The translations under genes were made by a program, and so were the position numbers. The notes beneath the pieces were generated by a model. It worked only from the letters and a program-made list of their open reading frames with translations, was not told the origin of the DNA and searched no databases. From Qingrenia yutianensis (GTDB taxonomy: Bacteria; Bacillota; Clostridia; UMGS1810): 64,000 bases of DNA. Within the stretch, counting starts at the first letter, position 1; each line of letters opens with the position of its first letter. Shown one piece after another: positions 33,745 through 41,132 of the stretch. The stretch lies in the NCBI RefSeq assembly GCF_014385105.1, contig NZ_JACRTE010000002.1:62001-126000 (forward strand). Reading direction: 5' to 3'.

Positions 33745-34971
33745 TTATCCTTCGATTACAATTTTATGGAATACTTTTTTACCTTTTTTGATAATCACAC
33801 AGCCATCCTCATAGTCGCTCTCGCAGATGTTTTGCGCAATGTCGGAAACCTTGTTTCCGTTCACCGAAACACCGCCCTGCTGAACAAGACGTCTGCCCTC
33901 GCCCTTTGACGGAATAAGACCTGCTTTAAGCATAAGGTCGAGAATGTTTATTTCTTTAGCCTCGTCCTTTGTGATGGCGGTTGTGGGCATATTGGAATTG
34001 TCGCTTCCTCCGCCGAACACAGCCTCCGCCGCGCTCTGCGCTTTTTTAGCCTCTTCCTCTCCGTGAACAAGCTTTGTAACCTCATATGCAAGACGTCTTT
34101 TAGCCTCGTTAAGCTGCTGACCCTCCCATTTTGCCATTTCGTTTATTTCCTCCATAGGAACAAACGTAATAAGCTTTAAGCACTTGATAACATCGGCATC
34201 GTCAACATTTCTCCAGTACTGATAAAATTCGTACGGCGATGTTTTCTCGGGGTCGAGCCACAGCGCGCCTTTTTGGGTTTTACCCATCTTTTTGCCCTCG
34301 CTGTTTGAAAGAAGGGTAAACGTCATACCGTAAACCTGTTTCTGGTCTTTTCTTCGGCAAAGTTCAATACCGCCGATAATATTGCTCCACTGGTCGTCAC
34401 CTCCCAGTTCAATTTTACAGCCGTACTTTCTGTTGAGCATCAAAAAGTCGTAGCTCTGCATAAGCATATAGTTAAACTCAAGGAATGTAAGACCTTTTTC
34501 AAGCCTTTGCTTATAGCACTCCGCGGTAAGCATTTTGTTAACCGAGAAGCACGAACCTATATCGCGCATAAAATCAATATAGTTAAGGTCTAAAAGCCAG
34601 TCTGCGTTGTTAACCATAATAGCCTTTCCGTCCGAGAAATCAACAATGGAGGAAAGCTGTTTTTTGAAACATTCGCAGTTGTGGTTGATGGTTTCCATAG
34701 TCATCATCTGACGCATATCGGATCTTCCCGACGGGTCGCCGATTGTACCCGTGCCGCCGCCTACAAGGGCAATGGGACGGTGACCGTAATCCTGCAAATG
34801 GCGCATAACAACCATCTGCAGAAAGTGTCCTACGTGAAGACTGTCCGCAGTCGGGTCGAAGCCTATATAAAAAGTAACCTTTTCATTTGCAAGAAGTTCC
34901 CTTATTTCTTTTTCGTGGGTGGTCTGTGCTATAAGTCCTCTTTCGGCAAGCACGTCGTAAACATTTTTCAT
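33745..34971 (-). CDS. tyrS: Tyrosyl-tRNA synthetase
   Basis: A class I synthetase of 408 residues. The HIGH motif is HVGH (residues 46-49, in TADSLHVGHFLQ), the KMSKS loop appears as KMGKTQKGALW, and the C-terminal S4-like RNA-binding domain carries LVQQGGVSVNGNKVSD. The frame is open to 35043, but ATG 34971 with AAAGGA and the conserved start MKNVYDVLAERGLI are decisive. The leader between the predicted promoter and the ATG is about 40 bases, too short for a T-box. Confidence 0.97.
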   Translation of the reverse strand: MKNVYDVLAERGLIAQTTHEKEIRELLANEKVTFYIGFDPTADSLHVGHFLQMVVMRHLQDYGHRPIALVGGGTGTIGDPSGRSDMRQMMTMETINHNCECFKKQLSSIVDFSDGKAIMVNNADWLLDLNYIDFMRDIGSCFSVNKMLTAECYKQRLEKGLTFLEFNYMLMQSYDFLMLNRKYGCKIELGGDDQWSNIIGGIELCRRKDQKQVYGMTFTLLSNSEGKKMGKTQKGALWLDPEKTSPYEFYQYWRNVDDADVIKCLKLITFVPMEEINEMAKWEGQQLNEAKRRLAYEVTKLVHGEEEAKKAQSAAEAVFGGGSDNSNMPTTAITKDEAKEINILDLMLKAGLIPSKGEGRRLVQQGGVSVNGNKVSDIAQNICESDYEDGCVIIKKGKKVFHKIVIEG

Positions 34972-35014
34972 CAATCTTATCCTTTCGTATATAAAGTAAA
35001 AATATATTATTTTA

Positions 35015-35043
35015 ATTTTAACACAAAATTTATGCCATTTCAA
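35015..35043 (-). promoter_or_regulatory. Predicted promoter of tyrS
   Basis: TTGAAA (35038-35043), a 17-base spacer and TAAAAT (35015-35020) on the minus strand, overlapping the end of the upstream ATPase gene. Confidence 0.7.
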
Positions 35044-36079
35044 GTATTTGTTTTATAGTTTTTTCACAAAGCGACATAATCTTTTTAAAATTCATATTCG
35101 GAATGTAGAATTTCTCCAAATCGTCGTGCAGTTTTTTTGCGTGAGAAAGCGTTTCAACCGTTTTGTTCAAAAGGTTTTTATACATCTGCATATCGTATGC
35201 ATACTCTTCCCTGTAACCGTCTTTTTTGGAAAATTCGTAAACTTCGCCGTTTGAATAATTGTGAAATTCGTTATCGGTGCAAAATGCAAGCTTAAGATGC
35301 GGAATTAAAAGATGCTCGCATTTTTTTGCAGGCTCGGTCACGCAGTAAAATTTTTCGGTGTCGAGTCCCCTTTTTGCCGCCGCGTCCGATATTTCGCTGA
35401 GCACATTTCCCGTGTATCCGCGCAGTATTTTAACCCTGTATCCGTCAAAAAGCGTTTCGGGTCGGAATTTTAATCCCGACGGCGTTATTGCAGACGCAAA
35501 AAGTTTCCGCTCGTTTCCCGTCACGGGGCAAATGCAAAGGTGCGAAAGTTCGTCGTTTATGATTTTGTCAACGTATAAATTGCGCTCGTATCTGTCGCAG
35601 AGTTTTTCGTTAATCACCGTCATATCGTCGCCGAACGCTTTCGCCGCCGCAAGATATTTATACGCGCGCGCAAAGGTTTCGCCTATTTCGCGGTTTGTGT
35701 CGATTATGCCCTGACGCTCGGCGCACATTTTTTCTTCGTCCCAAAATTCGCCGAGGTTTATGATTTTATCCACCGCACCGGGATTTTTCGGGTCTACAAT
35801 GTGCGGCGACGTGCCGTCGAGCAAGGCGATTTTCAAACGTCTTACATAAATTCCGTCCAAAGAATCGTCGTCCGACGAGCAGTGAATAAATTCAACATCA
35901 TAGCCGAGCGGCAAAATTTTGTCGGCAATTTTGCGCATAAAAGACGATTTTCCCGTTCCGGGTCCGCCCTTTATACAGTAAATTTTCCTCGCCTCCTGCT
36001 GTGACACTATGCTGTCGTAATACGAAAAAAATCCGTACGGCGTGTTTGCTCCGAGGTAAAAATGCTTTTCATTCGACAT
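35030..36079 (-). CDS. Conserved P-loop ATPase of unknown role
   Basis: A 349-residue protein with Walker A GGPGTGKSS at about residues 38-46, after GANTPYGFFSYYDSIV. A conserved IHCSSDDDSLDG follows, then VDGTSPHIVDPKNPGAVDKIINLGEFWD-like residues broken across two helices. I recognise it as a conserved family in Firmicutes annotated only as ATPase or nucleotide kinase. The second half (about 190-349) has a second nucleotide-fold-like segment (GYRVKILRGYTGN) without a P-loop. GAGGGTGA precedes the ATG. No neighbour indicates the substrate. Confidence 0.7.
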   Translation of the reverse strand: MSNEKHFYLGANTPYGFFSYYDSIVSQQEARKIYCIKGGPGTGKSSFMRKIADKILPLGYDVEFIHCSSDDDSLDGIYVRRLKIALLDGTSPHIVDPKNPGAVDKIINLGEFWDEEKMCAERQGIIDTNREIGETFARAYKYLAAAKAFGDDMTVINEKLCDRYERNLYVDKIINDELSHLCICPVTGNERKLFASAITPSGLKFRPETLFDGYRVKILRGYTGNVLSEISDAAAKRGLDTEKFYCVTEPAKKCEHLLIPHLKLAFCTDNEFHNYSNGEVYEFSKKDGYREEYAYDMQMYKNLLNKTVETLSHAKKLHDDLEKFYIPNMNFKKIMSLCEKTIKQILEMA

Positions 36080-36110
36080 AAAATCACCCTCAAATCAAAA
36101 TTTGGCGTCA

Positions 36111-36157
36111 AAAAAGCCACGTTTAATACTATTCGCAAATAATATAAAACGTGACTT
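36111..36157 (-). terminator. Terminator of the G5/M23 peptidase gene
   Basis: On the minus strand, arms AAGTCACGTTT and AAACGTGGCTT flank an A/T-rich loop, and TTTTTT follows, about 25 bases after the stop. Confidence 0.75.
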
Positions 36158-36181
36158 AAATTTTGAATTTCTATGATTTTA

Positions 36182-37423
36182 TCAGTCTATGTAGTCGAGC
36201 GGATTTTGCGTTTCGCCGTTTTTGCGGATTTCAAAATGAAGGTGCGAACCGGTGCTTCTGCCTGTATTGCCCACCTTTGCGATAAGGTCGCCTTTCTTTA
36301 CAACGTCGCCTTTTTTGACCAGAATTTCGCTGCAATGCGCATAATAAGTTTCGTATCCGTTCTGATGGTCAATTTTTACAATATTTCCGTAACCGCCGTT
36401 TTCAAAATCGGCATACGTCACCACACCGTCGTCCGACGCATAAATCGGCGAACCCGTGGGGCCCACAATGTCAACGCCCTTGTGATTTCCCATTGAGCGC
36501 TGGCCGTAACGCGACGTAATGTTTCCGTTGTACGGAACGGCAAAACTGCCCGTACCCACGCCCGACGGCTTTTCTTTTGTGCCGACCATAAGCACCTCGT
36601 TTGTCGGCGCTTTTTCGACGGTTTTTGAAATTTCGCTGTTGCTTTTTATACTGCCGTTGATTTTTTCTATTTTGCGTTTGACAACCTCTTTGCCGTTTTC
36701 GCCTTTCACTTCAACGGTGGTGTTTCCCTCGTAAAGCTCGCCGTTTTCGACGCGCTCGGTGCCGTAGGCAATTTCGTTTTCATAAGTTTCATATTCAACC
36801 GTCGCGACTTTTACGGGCTCAAAATAGCGTCCGCCGAGCATTCTCTCCGCGGCAACCTCTGCACCCGTAAGGAGCGACGACGGCGCGTATTCTTCTTTAA
36901 TTTCAACATTTCCGGCAATCTCACATTCCGCTGTATTTTCGTCGGTAAAGCGCGACTTGCATATTTCTATTGCCTTTTCCGCCTCCGCCTCGTTCAAAAC
37001 TCCCGCAAGCGCGTTGCCGTCAACCTCAATAACAGTCTGTTTCGTCATTGTACCCGACGCTTTTTTGATGTTTTCGCAAAGTGTATCCTCCGGTGTGATG
37101 TCGCTCCTTCTCACAAATTTAAGCGAATAAACGGGCATAACATCAATCGCGTCAAGATTTGAATAATACGGCGCATATTTTTCGTTTATCTTGTTTATAA
37201 CCTCCGTGACCGCGCTTTTCTGCGAAACACAGCCGACCTCCGTACCGCTTAACACAACGCCGTAAACAAGCGAAAACTCCATATTGAAAAGCATCGCAAT
37301 AACGCATATTCCGACCGCAAAATTAACGGTTTTTCTTACCTTTATATTTATCGAATGATATTTTTTATAAATTCTTTTGCAAGCGTTTTTAATTTTTTTC
37401 ATATAATTATTACCGGTGTCCAA
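36182..37423 (-). CDS. Membrane-anchored G5-domain M23 metallopeptidase
   Basis: A cell-wall endopeptidase of about 413 residues. One hydrophobic helix near residues 30-50 (TVNFAVGICVIAMLFNMEF) anchors it outside the membrane. A G5 domain follows (about 215-270, VEYETYENEIAYGTERVENG). The C-terminal LytM/M23 domain has zinc ligands in NHKGVDIVG and HLHFE. GTG at 37429 is only two bases from AAAGGAG, so TTG 37423, eight bases away, is the likelier start. The WalR-type box upstream fits a role in wall turnover. Confidence 0.9.
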   Translation of the reverse strand: MDTGNNYMKKIKNACKRIYKKYHSINIKVRKTVNFAVGICVIAMLFNMEFSLVYGVVLSGTEVGCVSQKSAVTEVINKINEKYAPYYSNLDAIDVMPVYSLKFVRRSDITPEDTLCENIKKASGTMTKQTVIEVDGNALAGVLNEAEAEKAIEICKSRFTDENTAECEIAGNVEIKEEYAPSSLLTGAEVAAERMLGGRYFEPVKVATVEYETYENEIAYGTERVENGELYEGNTTVEVKGENGKEVVKRKIEKINGSIKSNSEISKTVEKAPTNEVLMVGTKEKPSGVGTGSFAVPYNGNITSRYGQRSMGNHKGVDIVGPTGSPIYASDDGVVTYADFENGGYGNIVKIDHQNGYETYYAHCSEILVKKGDVVKKGDLIAKVGNTGRSTGSHLHFEIRKNGETQNPLDYID

Positions 37424-37446
37424 AATCACATCTCCTTTAAAAAAGT

Positions 37447-37475
37447 ATTAAAAAATTGTTACATACTTGTTACAA
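37447..37475 (-). promoter_or_regulatory. Possible promoter of the M23 peptidase gene, overlapping the WalR-type box
   Basis: TTGTAA (37470-37475), a 17-base spacer and TTTAAT (37447-37452) on the minus strand. The -35 lies inside the direct repeat at 37458-37474. Confidence 0.5.
37458..37474 (-). promoter_or_regulatory. WalR (YycF)-type binding site
   Basis: TGTAAC-AAGTA-TGTAAC on the minus strand is a perfect match to the published WalR consensus TGTWAH-N5-TGTWAH. It is about 35 bases upstream of an M23 peptidase start, the kind of gene WalR controls. Confidence 0.65.
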
Positions 37476-37517
37476 TTCTACGCAAATTGTTAAATTCCTC
37501 TTTTTTTATAAAAATTT

Positions 37518-37546
37518 TTAACTTTTTTTCACACACCGCATATAAT
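37518..37546 (+). promoter_or_regulatory. Possible promoter of the small-gene cluster
   Basis: TTAACT (37518-37523), a 17-base spacer and TATAAT (37541-37546). The same bases, CATATAATATA, also fit a mother-cell sigma-K -10 pattern (CATANNNTA), so the sigma factor is uncertain. Confidence 0.5.
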
Positions 37547-37579
37547 ATACTAAATTTCAAAAATGGGAGGAATACTCTG

Positions 37580-37849
37580 TTGAACAATAATAGCTATAAT
37601 AATGCGGAGCAGATTTTAAAAAATGTGCTTAATTCGGAAGCCGGCAGAAGGGCAATAAACAACATAAACAATGCGTCCGAGGGCGAAATTATAAACAAAA
37701 TTGCCAAGATGAACAAAGCGGAAATTGCCGCAAAGCTCAATGCACTCGGCATTTCGCAGTTTGTCGACAAGCTTAATTCGATTAACCAAACCGAGCTTGT
37801 GAAAATACTTTCGGAGAATCCGAATATTTTAAAAAATCTGTTAAAATAA
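37580..37849 (+). CDS. Small protein of unknown function (89 aa)
   Basis: An Asn/Ile/Ala-rich, helical 89-residue protein starting at TTG (MNNNSYNNAEQILKNVLNSE), with GGGAGG nine bases upstream. A longer frame from 37355 runs into the divergent promoter region and is not credible. There are no membrane segments and no recognised domain. It is first of three small same-strand genes (gaps of 12 and 14 bases), so they form an operon. I do not recognise it. Confidence 0.7.
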   Translation: MNNNSYNNAEQILKNVLNSEAGRRAINNINNASEGEIINKIAKMNKAEIAAKLNALGISQFVDKLNSINQTELVKILSENPNILKNLLK

Positions 37850-37861
37850 GGAAGTGAGATT

Positions 37862-38155
37862 ATGGATAACATCGGCGATAAAATAAGCGAAATTTTAAAA
37901 AATCCCGACGCGATGAGCCAAATTTCTCAAATGATGTCGGGCGCGCAGAGCACCGGTGCGCCAAGCGGCGACGACCTTGAAATGACGCGCAAAATTTCAC
38001 AGATTGCAAGCAAAATGAACGACAGGTCCGACCCGAAGATCAACCTCTTGTACGCGTTAAAGCCGTATATGAACACGACGCGCGCACAGCATATCGACAA
38101 GGCGATAAAAATGCTTAAACTCACGCAGATGACCGAGCTTTTCAAGGATTTGTAA
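37862..38155 (+). CDS. Small protein of unknown function (97 aa)
   Basis: A 97-residue, Met/Lys-rich helical protein (MDNIGDKISEILKNPDAMSQ and onward, with LYALKPYMNTTRAQHIDKAIKML near the end). A short low-complexity linker lies at about residues 28-38. AAGGAAGTGAG precedes ATG 37862. No domain is recognised. It lies between the TTG-started small gene and the cysteine-rich gene, and probably works with them. Confidence 0.75.
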   Translation: MDNIGDKISEILKNPDAMSQISQMMSGAQSTGAPSGDDLEMTRKISQIASKMNDRSDPKINLLYALKPYMNTTRAQHIDKAIKMLKLTQMTELFKDL

Positions 38156-38169
38156 GGAGTTGAAATTTT

Positions 38170-38628
38170 ATGGCACGACAATTCTACGACGGCTATCCCA
38201 AAATTTACGACCGAAAGATGGAAATTGCCGAGAATTTCTGTGATGATATTTCGGATTTTACGGGAGCGTGCGAATGTGAACCGCAAAAAAAGGATAACTT
38301 ATGCAAGGATAATCACCGCAATGAAAAATGCAAATGCAAAGACGAAAAGCACGAATTTGAGTGCAAAAAAGAATGTAAAGACGACTGCAAATGCAGGCAC
38401 GATAACTGCGAATGTGAAAATCACACCGACGTATGCGAAAGTGTGCAAAATCCGTGCTGTACGCCTGTTCAAGCCTGTTCAAACGGAATTTTGGACGGGA
38501 TTTTCCAAAACTTTGCCGTTGACGATATAATTCTTCTCGGCATTGCGCTTTTGCTTTTGCACGACGGCACAAACGACACGCTTTTGCTTGTGATTATAGC
38601 GATAGTCTTCCTTGAAGGTCTTACATAA
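38170..38628 (+). CDS. Cysteine-rich protein with a C-terminal membrane hairpin (152 aa)
   Basis: The protein has three parts: an N-terminal 23 residues (MARQFYDGYPKIYDRKMEIA), a highly charged middle of about 80 residues with 16 cysteines in CxC and CxxxC spacing (for example KCKCKD, CKDDCKCRHDNCEC), and a hydrophobic tail, DDIILLGIALLLLHDG followed by TLLLVIIAIVFLEGL. The tail resembles the small hydrophobic cores of Firmicutes envelope or spore proteins. AAGGAG precedes the ATG. Metal binding or disulfide cross-linking is plausible from composition only. Confidence 0.8.
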   Translation: MARQFYDGYPKIYDRKMEIAENFCDDISDFTGACECEPQKKDNLCKDNHRNEKCKCKDEKHEFECKKECKDDCKCRHDNCECENHTDVCESVQNPCCTPVQACSNGILDGIFQNFAVDDIILLGIALLLLHDGTNDTLLLVIIAIVFLEGLT

Positions 38629-38633
38629 AACTA

Positions 38634-38671
38634 AAAACCGCACAAACGGAAAAATCCGTCTGTGCGGTTTT
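38634..38671. terminator. Bidirectional terminator between convergent genes
   Basis: Arms AAAACCGCACAAACGGA and TCCGTCTGTGCGGTTTT with flanking A and T runs lie between the cysteine-rich gene and the GH94-like gene. Confidence 0.88.
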
Positions 38672-38674
38672 ATT

Positions 38675-40951
38675 TTAAAATTTCACAACAACATTACATT
38701 CTTTTTTGTTTGACATAACGGTGTCGCCTTCGATTTTTTCATCGTCAAGCCAAATTCCTTTTTCGCCGTCGGTGCGCTTAAATTCAATGTTATAAACCGT
38801 GTTTCGGTAAACCTTTCTGACGCTGTATTCGTTCCAATCGTCCGAAACGTGCGGAGTAAGTTTTAAACCGTCATAGTCGGCATAAACGCCCAAAATCTGC
38901 TCAAACGCGCCGTGCATAAGCCACGACGGCGTCGCGGTGTACCACGAAAACAAATTCATACCGAAACGGCGGTGATTGGGGCCGTAATAAACATTTCCAA
39001 CCGCGTACGGTTCGCTCGTTCTGCACATATCCGAATTGTCGGGGTGGTTCGGCAGTGCGCGCATAAGCGTGTCGAGCGCCTCCTCGTAGTCGCCGAGTTT
39101 AACGTCTGCAAACACCTTAAATGCCGCGCCGTGATTATATACCGCCGAGTTTGCAAACGTGCCGGGGAACTGGCGGTAAATACGTCCGCATCTGTCGCCG
39201 TACAAAACATAGGGCGGATAATTTAAAAGCGGTCCGAACGGCGTCTGCAAATATCGGTAAATTGATTTTTTAATTCTTTTTATTCTGTCGGGATCGTCAA
39301 CAATACCCGAGAAAATCGCCCACGTCTGCGGATTGAGATAAATTTTTCCCTCAAGATTTTGTGAACCGCCCACCGGCTCGCCGTCCTCGAAAAACGCATA
39401 TACAAACCAGTTTCCGTCCCACGCAATTTTATTGAAAATCTCCTTATATTCAGCCGAGCGCTTTCGCATAAGCTCCGCTTTTTCGGTCATTCCCACGCGT
39501 TCGTAAAGGCGCGCCATAATGTTTTGCGCGTTAAATGCGGCAACGGTCACCCACGCGCTTGTCGCGTCCGCGCCGAACTTGTTCAAGCCCGAAAGTCCGT
39601 CCAGCCAGTCGCCGTCGCGCATAAGAATAAGCCCGTTTTTACCGCGTGAATAATAAAGATAATCGAGTGAACGGAAAATATGTTCTTCAAGCGTCGCTGT
39701 TTCGTCGCTGTCAAGAAACGGCAATTCGCGGTTTAAAATATCAAAATCTCCCGTTTCGCGTATGTACGTGTTTACCGCCTCGGGCGCCCACGTCGGCTGG
39801 TCGCAGAAATCCGCCATATCATTCTCTAATCCGAACCTGCTGAAACGGCGCGGAAATCTTCCGTCGGGGAGCATATGCCCGAGCGTGATGAGCATTTTTT
39901 CGCGTGCCTTGTCGGGATTTACAAGGCAGTATCCCCACGAATCCTGCAAACTGTCGCGCACGCCGATAAACCTTTCCGCACGGTCGTATCGGTAAGTTAA
40001 AAACATATTGTTTTTAAGCCAGTAATTTATAAAATATTCAAGATTTTTGTTCGGCAAACGGCAGAAATTGCGTTTTACCGCGCTGTCCCACTTGTTTTTG
40101 ATGTTTTCAAATTCCGCGTCAAAAACCGCCTTGTCAAGGCATTTTAAAACGTTTTCAGCCTCGCCGTCCTCGTCGCACGCGCCCGAAACAATATACCATT
40201 CGTATTTTTTGCCTTTTTCAAGCTTTACGGTTTTAACCGCGCTGATTTCGGCAAGATGTCCTTCGCTCTCATTGGGCAGAATTTCGGTGTATCGATTTAC
40301 ATCAATCTTATCCGCACCGAGTGCCGAGAATACCGCAGTTATGCCTCTTTCGGACGTTTTTGCAACGCCGTTTTCAACCGAAATTTCCGTTTTGAGCGGT
40401 GCTTTTTCAATGCCCTGCATATAAAATCCCCACTCTGTTGACGCGAAAATTTCAATCTCGCAGTCAGCATCGGCAACAAGCGTAACCCTTTGACATTCGC
40501 ACGGAATTTTGTCGGGAACAAACATCAGAATTTCGGTTTTTATACCGCTTATTTCGCCCTTGTATTCAACCAAACCCGGGCGCACCGTCATAGAAAAGTT
40601 TTCGGCATTTTCAAAAAATTCGGTTTTTACGCCGTCTTTTAATATGTAAAATCTGCGCTTTCCGTTGGGAAGCCTGGTAAGATAATTTCCCTTTTTCTCC
40701 CAGTATTTCGTTATAATTTCACCACTGATATGCTTTAAATATCCGACTCCCGTGTTGGATACACAGCTTACGATTTTGTCGTTGCACAAAAACTGGAGCC
40801 ACGGACGCGGAGTGTTTCTGTCGGTGATAACATATGCCGAACCGCCGTCTGCAAAGTGACCGAAGGTTTTGTCTTTATTAAAATAATCCTCGTCGCCAAG
40901 CTCGTTAAATCGGCAGTCGGGAAAATACGAACGCGTGTCAAGTACGCCCAT
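38675..40951 (-). CDS. GH94-like glycoside phosphorylase/hydrolase
   Basis: A 758-residue protein with the architecture of cellobiose-phosphorylase-type enzymes. It has an N-terminal beta-sandwich (FGHFADGGSAYVITDRNTPRPW, GVGYLKHISGE), a helical linker and an (alpha/alpha)6 barrel with RDSLQDSWGY, LILMRDGDWLDGL (expected general-acid aspartate region) and SYAVGNVYYGPNHRRFG-like residues. No signal peptide, hence cytoplasmic, probably cleaving an imported oligosaccharide with phosphate. The frame opens at 40984, but ATG 40951 with GAGGAG at eight bases is the start. The donor and acceptor sugars cannot be read from sequence. Confidence 0.85.
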   Translation of the reverse strand: MGVLDTRSYFPDCRFNELGDEDYFNKDKTFGHFADGGSAYVITDRNTPRPWLQFLCNDKIVSCVSNTGVGYLKHISGEIITKYWEKKGNYLTRLPNGKRRFYILKDGVKTEFFENAENFSMTVRPGLVEYKGEISGIKTEILMFVPDKIPCECQRVTLVADADCEIEIFASTEWGFYMQGIEKAPLKTEISVENGVAKTSERGITAVFSALGADKIDVNRYTEILPNESEGHLAEISAVKTVKLEKGKKYEWYIVSGACDEDGEAENVLKCLDKAVFDAEFENIKNKWDSAVKRNFCRLPNKNLEYFINYWLKNNMFLTYRYDRAERFIGVRDSLQDSWGYCLVNPDKAREKMLITLGHMLPDGRFPRRFSRFGLENDMADFCDQPTWAPEAVNTYIRETGDFDILNRELPFLDSDETATLEEHIFRSLDYLYYSRGKNGLILMRDGDWLDGLSGLNKFGADATSAWVTVAAFNAQNIMARLYERVGMTEKAELMRKRSAEYKEIFNKIAWDGNWFVYAFFEDGEPVGGSQNLEGKIYLNPQTWAIFSGIVDDPDRIKRIKKSIYRYLQTPFGPLLNYPPYVLYGDRCGRIYRQFPGTFANSAVYNHGAAFKVFADVKLGDYEEALDTLMRALPNHPDNSDMCRTSEPYAVGNVYYGPNHRRFGMNLFSWYTATPSWLMHGAFEQILGVYADYDGLKLTPHVSDDWNEYSVRKVYRNTVYNIEFKRTDGEKGIWLDDEKIEGDTVMSNKKECNVVVKF

Positions 40952-40983
40952 TTTTATCTCTCCTCTAATACTTATCTTTTTCA

Positions 40984-41012
40984 ATTATACACCGACGCAC
41001 AAAACTTTACAA
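40984..41012 (-). promoter_or_regulatory. Predicted promoter of the GH94-like gene
   Basis: TTGTAA (41007-41012), a 17-base spacer and TATAAT (40984-40989) on the minus strand, about 33 bases upstream of the ATG. Confidence 0.75.
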
Positions 41013-41060
41013 CGCACAAAACTTGACTTTTTATCATTTATATTTACAACTTTCGGACAT

Positions 41061-41120
41061 AAAAAAAGACGGCACAAAAGCACAAACGCGTCAAACCGCA
41101 TATACTTTTTGCCGTCCTTT
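41061..41120 (-). terminator. Terminator of the purine/fhs operon
   Basis: On the minus strand the arms AAAGGACGGCAAAAAG and CTTTTGTGCCGTC close a large loop and are followed by TTTTTTT, just after the fhs stop. Confidence 0.75.
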
Positions 41121-41132
41121 GATTTTTAAATT

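Noticed and set aside
34972..35014. T-box leader before tyrS
   Set aside because: The leader is about 40 bases and lacks the T-box sequence and specifier stem.
36182..37423. SpoIIQ sporulation peptidase
   Set aside because: The G5 domain and WalR-type box point to general cell-wall turnover, and no sporulation genes are adjacent.
38337..38410. Tandem-repeat or CRISPR-like pattern in the Cys-rich gene
   Set aside because: The recurring TGCAAA and TGC words reflect repeated Lys/Cys codons. There are no equal-length repeats and spacers.
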